DNA from: Oscillospiraceae bacterium
GTDB taxonomy: Bacteria; Bacillota; Clostridia; UMGS1810
DNA: 13,198 bases
Direction: 5' to 3'
Assembly: GCA_022769845.1 (NCBI GenBank)
Contig: JALEIO010000032.1
Span: forward strand, 1-13,198
Of this stretch, positions 1-6,033 are shown one piece after another. Made by a program: the position numbers and the translations under genes. The notes below the pieces were generated by a model, which was not told where the DNA came from, searched no databases, and saw nothing but the letters and a program-made list of their open reading frames with translations. The number at the start of each line of letters is the position of its first letter. Position 1 is the stretch's first letter.

Positions 1-173
1 AGGCCTGCGTCTTCAACTTCTTTTTTTAGCTGCATAATACGTTCCAGACTCCATGCTTCGCCCACAGGAACGTCATATATTGCCGAAACAATTCCCGTAA
101 CGCCGGGAATCTGCCGAATTTTTTCAAGCGTCACAGGGTCGTTTTTGCCGTACCATCTGAATGTCATCTGCAT
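1..173 (-). CDS. uxuA: Mannonate dehydratase, N-terminal part (cut by window edge)
   Basis: UxuA dehydrates D-mannonate to 2-keto-3-deoxy-D-gluconate in the cytoplasmic hexuronate pathway. Only the first 57 codons are inside the window; the gene continues past base 1. The N-terminus reads MQMTFRWYGKNDPVTLEKI and then a stretch with IPGVTGIVSAIYDVPVGEAW, which closely matches the conserved start of UxuA as I remember it (a metal-dependent TIM-barrel enzyme). The start is the ATG at 173-171. Its Shine-Dalgarno GGAGGA (181-186) lies inside the last codons of the preceding oxidoreductase, and only one base separates that gene's TAA from this ATG, so the two are almost certainly translationally coupled. 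It is the last visible gene of a five-gene operon and the best clue that the operon handles a hexuronate or related aldonate. Catalytic residues are outside the window. Confidence 0.9.
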   Translation of the reverse strand, partial: MQMTFRWYGKNDPVTLEKIRQIPGVTGIVSAIYDVPVGEAWSLERIMQLKKEVEDAG

Positions 174-174
174 T

Positions 175-1167
175 TTAATTTCCTCCTAACTTTATATATT
201 CTCCGTTTTTTGACGCGCTTTCGTAGATTGCATAAACAAGCTTGTGCGAATTCATTGCGTCAAAAATAGTTCCGTATGCTTCTTTTTCACTGTAAAATCT
301 CTCTATAGCCGCATGATGTGCGTTTCCCCAAATATATTTTCCGATTTTAGCGGGGCAGTCTTCGGCAATTATTGTCGGCGTTTTATCCTTTTTTATTTCG
401 TATAAGCAGTTATCGCTGTATCGGTAGGTGACGTCGGGATAATTTATTTCAAGCCGATAGGGCATTGTTGTCGAATATGCGTTTGTTGCATAAAACGCGC
501 CTTTGCAGCCGTTTTTAAATGAAATAATTGCCTCGGCGGTGTCCTCGGCTTCAATTACGCCTTGCAGCGAATGATTGAAAATATTCCCCTTAACGCCTTC
601 AGGCTCGCCTGCAATATACTGCATCATATCCAAAAGGTGAATTGCCTGATTTATAAGAAGTGCGCCGCCTTCGGTTGCAAGCTTTCCCCTCCAGCTTGCG
701 GATTTGTAATATTCAGCAGTGCGCTGCCATGTTAAAAAGCCGCAAACACCTAACGGTACGCCCATTTTTTCGGTAATTTCTTTAAGGCGTATAATTGAAT
801 TGTTAAGCCTGTTTTGCAGAATTACGCAAACTCTGTTTCGGGAAGCTTTTATAATGTCTGCAAGATGCTCGAGCTCGCATAAATTCATCGCGGCAGGCTT
901 TTCCAGCACAACGTCCCTTCCTGATGAAAGAGCTTTTTCCGCCATTGGAACATGTAGATAATGCGGTGTGCAAATGTGCACAACTTCAACCTTCGGGTCG
1001 GTCAGGCAATCGTCAAAGCTTGAAAATTTAACAATATCATCTCTGTCAATGCGGTTTAACTTTTCCGTATCATTGTCACAAATAGCATAGAGAGCCGATA
1101 TTTTTTCAAGTGCGGCGGCGTGAACCGGACCGATATTTCCGTAACCCACTACGCAAGCTTTTTTCAT
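175..1167 (-). CDS. Gfo/Idh/MocA-family NAD(P)-dependent sugar oxidoreductase (330 aa)
   Basis: This is a cytoplasmic dehydrogenase of the Gfo/Idh/MocA family, which oxidises or reduces a hydroxyl or carbonyl of a sugar, polyol or uronate using NAD(P). The Rossmann fingerprint GYGNIG is at residues 8-13, the family's EKP motif at 89-91 (Lys90 is the usual catalytic lysine), and a downstream EGGALLINQ..H..LD block at about 166-180 gives the conserved His177/Asp180 pair. The length is normal for the family. The start is ATG with an AAAGGA site upstream. It begins 3 bases after the TIM-barrel gene at 1171-1959 and ends 1 base before uxuA. It shares the SASWR and EGG.LINQ blocks with the oxidoreductase at 1973-3136, so the two belong to related subfamilies. 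The substrate is unknown. From context it may act on mannonate/fructuronate in place of UxuB, or on a keto-sugar; this is inference. Confidence 0.88.
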   Translation of the reverse strand: MKKACVVGYGNIGPVHAAALEKISALYAICDNDTEKLNRIDRDDIVKFSSFDDCLTDPKVEVVHICTPHYLHVPMAEKALSSGRDVVLEKPAAMNLCELEHLADIIKASRNRVCVILQNRLNNSIIRLKEITEKMGVPLGVCGFLTWQRTAEYYKSASWRGKLATEGGALLINQAIHLLDMMQYIAGEPEGVKGNIFNHSLQGVIEAEDTAEAIISFKNGCKGAFYATNAYSTTMPYRLEINYPDVTYRYSDNCLYEIKKDKTPTIIAEDCPAKIGKYIWGNAHHAAIERFYSEKEAYGTIFDAMNSHKLVYAIYESASKNGEYIKLGGN

Positions 1168-1170
1168 AGT

Positions 1171-1959
1171 CTAACAAAATCCTTTCGTTTTAAGATTTTT
1201 ATAGCTTCGCTCAAGACAGTCGAACGGGTCCTCGCCGTTGCAGTTATCCTGCTCAACCTGCGCCCATTTTGCACCTGATTCATCGGCTGCCGCGATAATT
1301 TCATCCCAGTTTAAATTGCCCTCCATAACAGGCCTCATAACAACTATGTTCATAGGCTTTCCTTCGCCGCTAAAATCGACGCCGAGGTCTTTAAAATGCA
1401 CGCATGCAATTTTTCCTTTATAATCTACAAGGCATTTTGCAGGGTTAATGCCCGCAAACGCTGTCCAGTAAACGTCCAGCGTAAATTTAAAATTCGGGTG
1501 TGTTTCTTCTGCCAAAATATCAAAAATATATTTTCCTTTGATTTTTGCAAACTCAATCGCGTGATTGTGATATGCAAAGGTTATGCCGTTTTTTTCAAGC
1601 TTTTCGGCAATTATATTATATTTTTTGATAAATTCGTTAAGGGACTGTTCGGTTATGTTATGAAAATCGGGAATTGAGCCGAGTCCTGCAATATCACAGC
1701 CGATTGTTTTGTGATATTCGATAAGCTCGTCGGTCTTTTCTTCAAACTCCTGTGACGGTCTGTGAGTAAGCACCGCTTTTAATGAATATTTGTCAATGAT
1801 TTCTTTGACGTCGTTTGCCGCAATCGGACCGATTGCCGAAAGCTGAACGGTTTTGTAGCCGATTTTGCTTACTTTTTCGCAGCTTTTTTCAAAGTCTTCT
1901 TTTGTTTTGCAAAATTCGCGGAGAGTATAAAATTGCGCTCCTATTTTTCTGTCAACCAT
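1171..1959 (-). CDS. Sugar phosphate isomerase/epimerase-like TIM-barrel protein (262 aa)
   Basis: This belongs to the xylose-isomerase-like TIM-barrel family (AP endonuclease 2 fold), whose members isomerise, epimerise or dehydrate sugars and inositols with a divalent metal. It opens with IGAQFYTLRE, typical for the family. Probable metal and active-site residues are YHNH at 130-133, Asp162 in TLDVYW, His188 in CVHFKD and Glu236 near the end. Residue 39 is a Gln where many relatives have a Glu after strand 2. The start ATG (1959-1957) is preceded by GGAGGA at 1967-1972 with 7-base spacing; 13 bases separate it from the oxidoreductase gene upstream, and 3 bases separate it from the next one. 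The pairing with Gfo/Idh/MocA genes suggests sequential steps on one sugar. The actual substrate cannot be read from sequence. Confidence 0.86.
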   Translation of the reverse strand: MVDRKIGAQFYTLREFCKTKEDFEKSCEKVSKIGYKTVQLSAIGPIAANDVKEIIDKYSLKAVLTHRPSQEFEEKTDELIEYHKTIGCDIAGLGSIPDFHNITEQSLNEFIKKYNIIAEKLEKNGITFAYHNHAIEFAKIKGKYIFDILAEETHPNFKFTLDVYWTAFAGINPAKCLVDYKGKIACVHFKDLGVDFSGEGKPMNIVVMRPVMEGNLNWDEIIAAADESGAKWAQVEQDNCNGEDPFDCLERSYKNLKTKGFC

Positions 1960-1972
1960 TATTTTCTCCTCC

Positions 1973-3136
1973 TTAATAGCTGCCCGAGGTGTCGGCAGTC
2001 TGCTTTTTTACAACTTTTTTGTCTGCGTTTGAATGGGCGATTTTCTCTTTCAGCAATTCATAAAACTTATCATGCGGAAAGTTTTTTACATCAACCGTTT
2101 CGCCTGTCCACGAGCTTAAATGAATTGCGTTTGATATGGTAAGACCGTTTATGCCTTCATATCCCGGAGCAATAAGCGGAGTGCCGTTTAAAAGACTCTC
2201 GGCAAAGTTTTGCATAATAAGAGCGTGAGGAGTTTCGCTTGCGGGAATTGAAGGAATTTCGCACTTCCAACATTCCGGTTTTCCGAACAATTGTGTGTTT
2301 ATTTTGTTAAATTCGCGCTCGGATATTGTGTTGCGGTAAAAAATCATATTATCGTCTTCCACAACAATTTTGCCCATATCGGCGGCAATTTCAAGTCTGT
2401 TTGTTCCCGGTGTTTCGCCGGTTGAGGTAATGTATACGCCGGTTGTTCCGTTATTGTATTCCATATACGCAGTAACATCGTCTTCTACTTCAATATTATA
2501 GTATTTGCCGTACGAAACGTGCGAGGTTATGCGGTCGGGCATACCGAACATCCATTGCCATAAATCGAGCTGATGCGGATTTTGATTAATCAGCGTACCG
2601 CCGCCCTCTTTCGCCCAGGACGAACGCCACGAAGCACTGTCGTGATATGCTTGGGGACGATACCAGGTAGTAATTGTCCACTGAATACGCTTGATGTGCC
2701 CGAGCTGACCCTCTTCAACCATTTTTTTAATTTTCTTATAAACGTCCGTTGTGCGCTGGTTATACATAATTCCGAAAAGCTTGCCCGATTTTTTTGCCGC
2801 CTCGTTCATTTCAATAACCTGTTTTGTGTATACTCCCGCAGGCTTTTCGGTGATGACGTTAAGACCGTATTCAAATGCCATTTCGGCATATTTCGGGTGG
2901 TCATAATGCGGAATTGCAATGATTACAACATCGCAGTTTCCGTCTTTATAAAGCTTTTCGGCGCTGTCAAAAAGTGGCACTTCGGGATAAAGCTTTTTTG
3001 CTTCGTCAAGCTTGTTTGGGTCAATGTCGCAGATTGCACCAAGCTCCATATCCTTAACAAGTCCTTTTTTAAGGTTTCTTGCGTGGGTTGTGCCCATATT
3101 TCCAAAGCCGATAATGCCCATTTTTAGCTTACTCAT
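1973..3136 (-). CDS. Gfo/Idh/MocA-family NAD(P)-dependent sugar oxidoreductase (387 aa)
   Basis: This is the second and longer Gfo/Idh/MocA enzyme of the operon. Its Rossmann motif is GFGNMG (10-15), EKP is at 97-99 (catalytic Lys98 expected), and the C-terminal domain holds EGGGTLINQNPHQLDLW with His188 and Asp191. The protein ends in a Lys/Thr/Ser-rich tail of about 20 residues that is probably disordered. The SASWR...EGG..LINQ..H.LD block is shared with the 330-aa paralogue, but the proteins differ in length and elsewhere, so this is not a recent tandem duplication. The start ATG is at 3136-3134; its GGAGGA (3144-3149) sits in the end of the preceding isomerase gene, only 3 bases upstream. 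It is probably soluble and cytoplasmic. It could oxidise a sugar ring hydroxyl (as in keto-glycoside pathways) or a uronate; the sequence does not decide. Confidence 0.88.
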   Translation of the reverse strand: MSKLKMGIIGFGNMGTTHARNLKKGLVKDMELGAICDIDPNKLDEAKKLYPEVPLFDSAEKLYKDGNCDVVIIAIPHYDHPKYAEMAFEYGLNVITEKPAGVYTKQVIEMNEAAKKSGKLFGIMYNQRTTDVYKKIKKMVEEGQLGHIKRIQWTITTWYRPQAYHDSASWRSSWAKEGGGTLINQNPHQLDLWQWMFGMPDRITSHVSYGKYYNIEVEDDVTAYMEYNNGTTGVYITSTGETPGTNRLEIAADMGKIVVEDDNMIFYRNTISEREFNKINTQLFGKPECWKCEIPSIPASETPHALIMQNFAESLLNGTPLIAPGYEGINGLTISNAIHLSSWTGETVDVKNFPHDKFYELLKEKIAHSNADKKVVKKQTADTSGSY

Positions 3137-3139
3137 TTT

Positions 3140-4006
3140 TTATTCCTCCTTAAAATTTTCAATAACAATTTTCATAAGCGCATTGTACGCAATTTTAAAT
3201 TTTTCGGGGCCGCTTTTTTCAAGCGACATCATTTTGTCGTCAGTTTCAAGGCTTTCAAGTCCGCAAAATGTGCCGAGATGCGGTTCAAGGCTTAAAAATC
3301 CTTTATATCCGTCTTTTTTCAGCTCGTTTATAATTTTTGCAAGATGTCCGTCGCCGTAACCTGCCGGAACAACGTCTCCGCTTACATTTTTTGCGTCCTT
3401 TATGTGAACGTAAACGATATGTTCTTTAAGCATTTGCCAAGCGTCGGGGTAGGTGGTTTCACCGCACTGCACAAAGTTTGCAGGGTCAAAAACGCCCTTG
3501 AAATAGTCGGATTTTATGTTGTCAAACAAATCTTTGCACCTTGTTGCCGTGTCGCCGTAAATATCTTTTTCGTTTTCGTGCAAAAGAATAACATTCTCTT
3601 TTTCAGCATATTCCACCATTTTTTCAAGACGGTTTAAAACGTCATCGCGGTAATCCGCAATATTTTTGCCGTCGGGCGGATAAAAGCTGAAAATTCGTAT
3701 GTATTTGCTGTCGAGATATTTTGCAATATCCACAACACGCATAAAAAGCTTAAAATGTGCGTCAAAGTCATCCGAAATTTTGATTTTTCCGATTGGCGAG
3801 CCTATTGACGAAACGCTTATATTGTATTGTTCCATCATATTTTTGAGTTTTTTAAGTTCAATATCGTTAAGCTCGGAAATGTTTTTTCCGTTTACTCCGC
3901 GCACTTCAAAATATTTTATTCCGAGTGCGTTAAGGGTTTCAAACTGCTTTTCAATATTTGCGTCAATTTCGTCCGAAAATCCTGATATTGTAAAATTATA
4001 ATTCAT
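3140..4006 (-). CDS. Sugar phosphate isomerase/epimerase-like TIM-barrel protein, first gene of operon (288 aa)
   Basis: This is another xylose-isomerase-like TIM-barrel protein, distinct from the one at 1171-1959. It starts MNYNFTISGFSDEID, a pattern common in family members that act on sugars or inositols. Probable metal ligands follow the Glu-Asp-His-Glu layout of the fold: Glu144 in LLHEN, Asp174 in FDPANF, His201 in YVHIKDA and Glu241 in LSLEPH. I chose the ATG at 4006-4004. The frame stays open 15 codons further upstream (to 4051), but a good AAGGAAG site (4014-4020) stands 7 bases before 4006, and the longer version would start upstream of the likely promoter -10. It is the promoter-proximal gene, with the next gene 3 bases downstream. 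It probably converts the product or substrate of the adjacent oxidoreductase; the reaction is not known. Confidence 0.86.
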   Translation of the reverse strand: MNYNFTISGFSDEIDANIEKQFETLNALGIKYFEVRGVNGKNISELNDIELKKLKNMMEQYNISVSSIGSPIGKIKISDDFDAHFKLFMRVVDIAKYLDSKYIRIFSFYPPDGKNIADYRDDVLNRLEKMVEYAEKENVILLHENEKDIYGDTATRCKDLFDNIKSDYFKGVFDPANFVQCGETTYPDAWQMLKEHIVYVHIKDAKNVSGDVVPAGYGDGHLAKIINELKKDGYKGFLSLEPHLGTFCGLESLETDDKMMSLEKSGPEKFKIAYNALMKIVIENFKEE

Positions 4007-4010
4007 TAAA

Positions 4011-4020
4011 TCACTTCCTT
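4011..4020 (-). promoter_or_regulatory. Ribosome binding site deciding the start of the first operon gene
   Basis: AAGGAAGTGA reads on the minus strand here and puts AAGGAAG 7 bases before the ATG at 4006. This selects the 288-residue form over a 303-residue form starting at 4051, which would begin inside the promoter region. Confidence 0.8.
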
Positions 4021-4029
4021 TATAAGCAC

Positions 4030-4058
4030 ATTGTAATACAAATTTTATCAATTTTCTA
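4030..4058 (-). promoter_or_regulatory. Probable promoter of the sugar-catabolism operon
   Basis: On the minus strand a -10 TACAAT (4030-4035) lies 17 bases from a weak -35 TAGAAA (4053-4058). The leader would be under 20 bases, ending at the AAGGAAG site. A poor -35 with a good -10 is what an activator-dependent promoter looks like, and one arm of a 21-bp-spaced direct repeat ends 2 bases upstream of this -35. An alternative -35, TTGGCA further upstream, has no good -10 at correct spacing. Confidence 0.5.
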
Positions 4059-4060
4059 TA

Positions 4061-4091
4061 AAAATATTGCCAAAAACATTGAAAATATTGC
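4061..4091. promoter_or_regulatory. Candidate AraC-family operator: two 10-bp direct repeats spaced 21 bp
   Basis: AAAATATTGC occurs at 4061-4070 and again, identically, at 4082-4091, a start-to-start distance of 21 bp (two helical turns). Dimeric AraC-family activators typically bind direct repeats with this phasing. One arm abuts the -35 of the operon promoter and the other overlaps the -35 of the araC promoter, so one bound dimer could activate the operon and repress araC. Binding by the adjacent regulator is inference; the repeat itself is seen. A chance match is possible in AT-rich DNA but less likely given the exact phasing. Confidence 0.55.
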
Positions 4092-4107
4092 TCTGTTGTG
4101 ATAGAAT
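4079..4107 (+). promoter_or_regulatory. Promoter of the araC-family regulator
   Basis: TTGAAA (4079-4084) and TAGAAT (4102-4107) are separated by 17 bases, each one mismatch from the sigma-A consensus. Transcription would begin near 4114, just ahead of the AGAAGGTGA ribosome binding site for the ATG at 4129. The -35 overlaps one arm of the direct repeat at 4061-4091, which would fit autorepression. Confidence 0.7.
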
Positions 4108-4128
4108 AAAATTAAAGAAGGTGAAAAG

Positions 4129-4965
4129 ATGAAAAAAGAGATAAGTTTTGAGAGTGAACATCTTTATTACAGACATTCGGAAACCGCGCCGTCCAGCGAA
4201 AGATTTCAACTGCATACGCACAGTCACATAGAAATTTTAATTTTTATAAAGGGCGACGCCGATTATATTGTTGAAGGAAATATTTATCCGCTTAAGCCGT
4301 TTGATATTCTGATTACAAAAAGCAACGAAATGCACCAGATAAAACACCGTTCCAACGCGCTATATGAGCGTGTTGTAATATCACTTCCCGATTCGTTTTT
4401 TGAAGAATACGGCTGCGGAATTTATAAAAATTTTTTCACCTATCATCCGATAGGAACTAATAATTGCATACGCTTAAACGAGCCGGACAGACAGTATCTT
4501 TTATCGTTTTTTTCGCGTATCGAGCGGTATATTGAGGATTCGGAAACCATAGACTGCAATGCTGTTGTGCATTGTGCGGCGGTGGAGATTATTCATTTTT
4601 TGAATTTTGCGCATAAAAACACCAGTGCGGACTATACGCAAAATCACAGCGTCAACAAGATTTTGAGCTATATTAACAAGGAAATTTCAGAGGATTTAAA
4701 TCTCGACAGTATTGCAAAATATATGTATATGAGCAAATATCATTTGTGCAGAATTTTTAAGCAGCATACAGGACTTACCATAAACAACTATATAGCGAAT
4801 AAAAGAATTTTGCTTGCGCGCGAATACTATATGCAGGGCGTGAGCTTGAGTGAGGCGTGCATTATGGCGGGGTTCCCGAGTTATTGCAGTTTTTATAAAA
4901 CATACCATAATCTTACCGGAAAAGCGCCGAAGAATGATATTGAAAATTATAAAGGAGATAGATAA
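4129..4965 (+). CDS. AraC-family transcriptional regulator with N-terminal cupin sensor (278 aa)
   Basis: This is a cytoplasmic DNA-binding regulator. Residues about 1-100 form an AraC-type cupin sensor: the HTHSH cluster (29-33) followed by Glu34, and a second strand with Gly/Pro turns at about 50-60. The C-terminal AraC DNA-binding domain (about 175-270) has two helix-turn-helix units: LDSIAKYMYMSKYHLCRIFK (192-211), and SLSEACIMAGFPSYCSFYKT continuing to His260 (239-260). The cupin probably binds a small sugar or acid made or consumed by the divergent operon. The length is standard for the family. The start is ATG at 4129 behind AGAAGGTGA. The gene is divergent from the TIM-barrel/oxidoreductase operon and shares a 122-base control region with it, so it is probably its activator. 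The ligand is unknown. Confidence 0.92.
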   Translation: MKKEISFESEHLYYRHSETAPSSERFQLHTHSHIEILIFIKGDADYIVEGNIYPLKPFDILITKSNEMHQIKHRSNALYERVVISLPDSFFEEYGCGIYKNFFTYHPIGTNNCIRLNEPDRQYLLSFFSRIERYIEDSETIDCNAVVHCAAVEIIHFLNFAHKNTSADYTQNHSVNKILSYINKEISEDLNLDSIAKYMYMSKYHLCRIFKQHTGLTINNYIANKRILLAREYYMQGVSLSEACIMAGFPSYCSFYKTYHNLTGKAPKNDIENYKGDR

Positions 4966-4968
4966 AAA

Positions 4969-5028
4969 ATGACTATGCCCTGCACCGTAAAGGAAGAAAA
5001 ACAAAAAATGTGCGTTAAAGGAAGATAG
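4969..5028 (+). CDS. Possible 19-residue peptide ORF downstream of araC
   Basis: An ATG at 4969 opens a 19-codon frame (MTMPCTVKEEKQKMCVKGR) ending in TAG at 5026-5028. It begins 3 bases after the araC stop, and AAAGGAG (4951-4957) lies 11 bases before the ATG, a good sequence at a slightly long distance. The peptide is Lys/Glu-rich with two cysteines and matches no family I know. It could be a translated small protein, or just the fortuitous continuation of a Shine-Dalgarno-like sequence. I regard translation as possible but unproven. Confidence 0.22.
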   Translation: MTMPCTVKEEKQKMCVKGR

Positions 5029-5150
5029 CTCGCAAAAAGGTGGTAGTGAGCCAAAGGCGAAATGAGCGCGCTTGCAAGCGAATAGCCGACGTGAACGAGC
5101 CTTTTTGCGAAAGAGGAGGAGCAAGGAAGCAGGCGGATGTTTTTCTTGAC
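5029..5150. other. GC-rich noncoding stretch with nested dyads and repeated GCGAA
   Basis: No credible gene is seen here. An 11-bp perfect inverted repeat, TCGCAAAAAGG (5030-5040) and CCTTTTTGCGA (5100-5110), encloses a smaller hairpin GCC-AAA-GGC (5050-5058) and a 12-bp palindrome CGCTTGCAAGCG (5069-5080). The pentamer GCGAA recurs right after several of these dyads (5057, 5078, 5107) and again in the loop of the tRNA terminator (5169). Bases 5041-5110 are about 54% G+C by hand count, clearly above the flanks. It may be a structured RNA 3' end of the araC transcript or a dispersed intergenic repeat of this genome. Neither can be confirmed from one copy. Confidence 0.4.
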
Positions 5151-5182
5151 AAAGAAAAACGGAGCAAAGCGAACTTTGCTCC
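5151..5182 (-). terminator. Rho-independent terminator of tRNA-Arg
   Basis: On the minus strand GGAGCAAAG and CTTTGCTCC form a perfect 9-bp stem around a TTCG tetraloop (5161-5182), followed by GTTTTTCTTT. It lies 7 bases beyond the CCA end of the tRNA, so it is the natural end of that transcript. Confidence 0.85.
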
Positions 5183-5189
5183 GACGTTG

Positions 5190-5266
5190 TGGCGCGCTAT
5201 GAGGGATTCGAACCCCCGACCTTTTGGTTCGTAGCCAAACACTCTATCCAGCTGAGCTAATAGCGC
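5190..5266 (-). tRNA. tRNA-Arg (anticodon ACG)
   Basis: The minus strand folds as a full cloverleaf of 77 bases including the encoded CCA. The acceptor arms GCGCTAT and ATAGCGC pair, the discriminator is G and CCA is at 5192-5190. The D arm contains AGCTCAGCTGGATAGAGT, the anticodon stem TTTGG/CCAAA encloses the loop CTACGAA (anticodon ACG, normally edited to ICG to read CGU/CGC/CGA), and the T arm has GGTTCGAATCC. It is a single-gene unit with its own promoter and terminator. Open frames crossing it on both strands are artefacts of the tRNA sequence. Confidence 0.97.
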
Positions 5267-5296
5267 AAACATTATATTGTTTTTTGACACTAAAAC

Positions 5297-5325
5297 AGTA
5301 TAACACATCACATACAAAAAATCAA
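5297..5325 (-). promoter_or_regulatory. Promoter of tRNA-Arg
   Basis: On the minus strand TTGATT (5320-5325) and TATACT (5297-5302) are separated by 17 bases and lie about 30 bases upstream of the mature tRNA 5' end at 5266, the usual distance for a short tRNA leader. Confidence 0.75.
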
Positions 5326-5340
5326 GTAAATTTTTAACAA

Positions 5341-5366
5341 AAATTAAAAAAATTTGTTTTACAAAT
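5341..5366 (-). terminator. Weak candidate terminator of the PHP-domain gene
   Basis: Reading leftward from the PHP gene stop, ATTTGT (5361-5366) and ACAAAT (5352-5357) form a 6-bp A/T-only stem with an AAA loop, followed by TTTTTTAATTT. The stem is too weak to be sure of. If it does not function, transcription would run into the tRNA-Arg promoter region. Confidence 0.3.
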
Positions 5367-6033
5367 CCATTCGGAAAATTTTACCTTTTCCCGTCTTCAT
5401 TTTCAACACAAAATCCGAAACGCTTGTGATTTTTTCATTAAATTCCATTCCACCGAGCGACTCTCTGAAACCAACGTGGTTATCGGTTCCGGCACTGCAT
5501 AAAAGTCCGTAATTTTCAGCATACTCCACAGCACGGTCATTTTCAAAATCAGTGCGGCAAGCATTGTAAATTTCAACGCCGTCCACATTTCTCGGAAAAA
5601 GACGAATCATATCAATATAGCTTGCTTCGCGGTAAGGATGAGCGTGAATTAAAAGCGCGCCCTCACTGCGTGCAAAATCGCAAAAATCGGTTGTGCCAAG
5701 CTGTAAAACATCAGGATGATTTAAAAGCCAGTTTTCGTCCAAACCATACACCAAAACATCTGTTCCGTGATATGAATATTCAAAGGCGAAAAATACGTCA
5801 ATACCGATTTCACTGCCTTTTTTTGAAGCTTTTTTGAAACCTTCGCAAAAATCCTCAACCATTTTTTCCCACTTCTGTCCGCAGTCTACGGTTGTGTTGC
5901 CGTTAAAAAAGTGGTCTGTTATAAACACGCCGGAAAACCCCTCGTCCTTGTAGAACGAAACGAGGTCCTCCGCAGTTATATGTGAGCATTTGCTGACTTC
6001 GCTTGTGTGACAGTGAGTTTCGTATTTATACAT
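5359..6033 (-). CDS. PHP-domain metal-dependent phosphoesterase (224 aa)
   Basis: This is a PHP-superfamily protein, related to histidinol phosphatases and to small stand-alone phosphoesterases such as the TrpH/YciV group. The ligand set is visible in order: HCH at 7-9, TDH at 39-41, Glu85, HAHPYRE at 130-136 (His130, His132) and GTDNH at 182-186 (Asp184, His186). These would hold a two- or three-metal centre that cleaves phosphoester bonds. The protein is soluble with no signal peptide, and 224 residues is short but normal for a single PHP domain. Its ATG overlaps the end of the EamA transporter gene by 8 bases (ATGTATAA shared), so the two are translated together. The substrate (nucleotide or sugar phosphate) is not identifiable; a role in histidine synthesis is not supported because no his genes are nearby. 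Confidence 0.88.
   Translation of the reverse strand: MYKYETHCHTSEVSKCSHITAEDLVSFYKDEGFSGVFITDHFFNGNTTVDCGQKWEKMVEDFCEGFKKASKKGSEIGIDVFFAFEYSYHGTDVLVYGLDENWLLNHPDVLQLGTTDFCDFARSEGALLIHAHPYREASYIDMIRLFPRNVDGVEIYNACRTDFENDRAVEYAENYGLLCSAGTDNHVGFRESLGGMEFNEKITSVSDFVLKMKTGKGKIFRMDL

Noticed and set aside
2573..3127. Long open frame of 184 codons on the plus strand
   Set aside because: It is entirely antisense to the 387-residue oxidoreductase, has no ribosome binding site and no recognisable motifs; it is a shadow of coding DNA.
5015..5317. Open frames on both strands across the tRNA-Arg gene
   Set aside because: The encoded peptides are translations of the tRNA itself (a common artefact); the cloverleaf, promoter and terminator explain the region.
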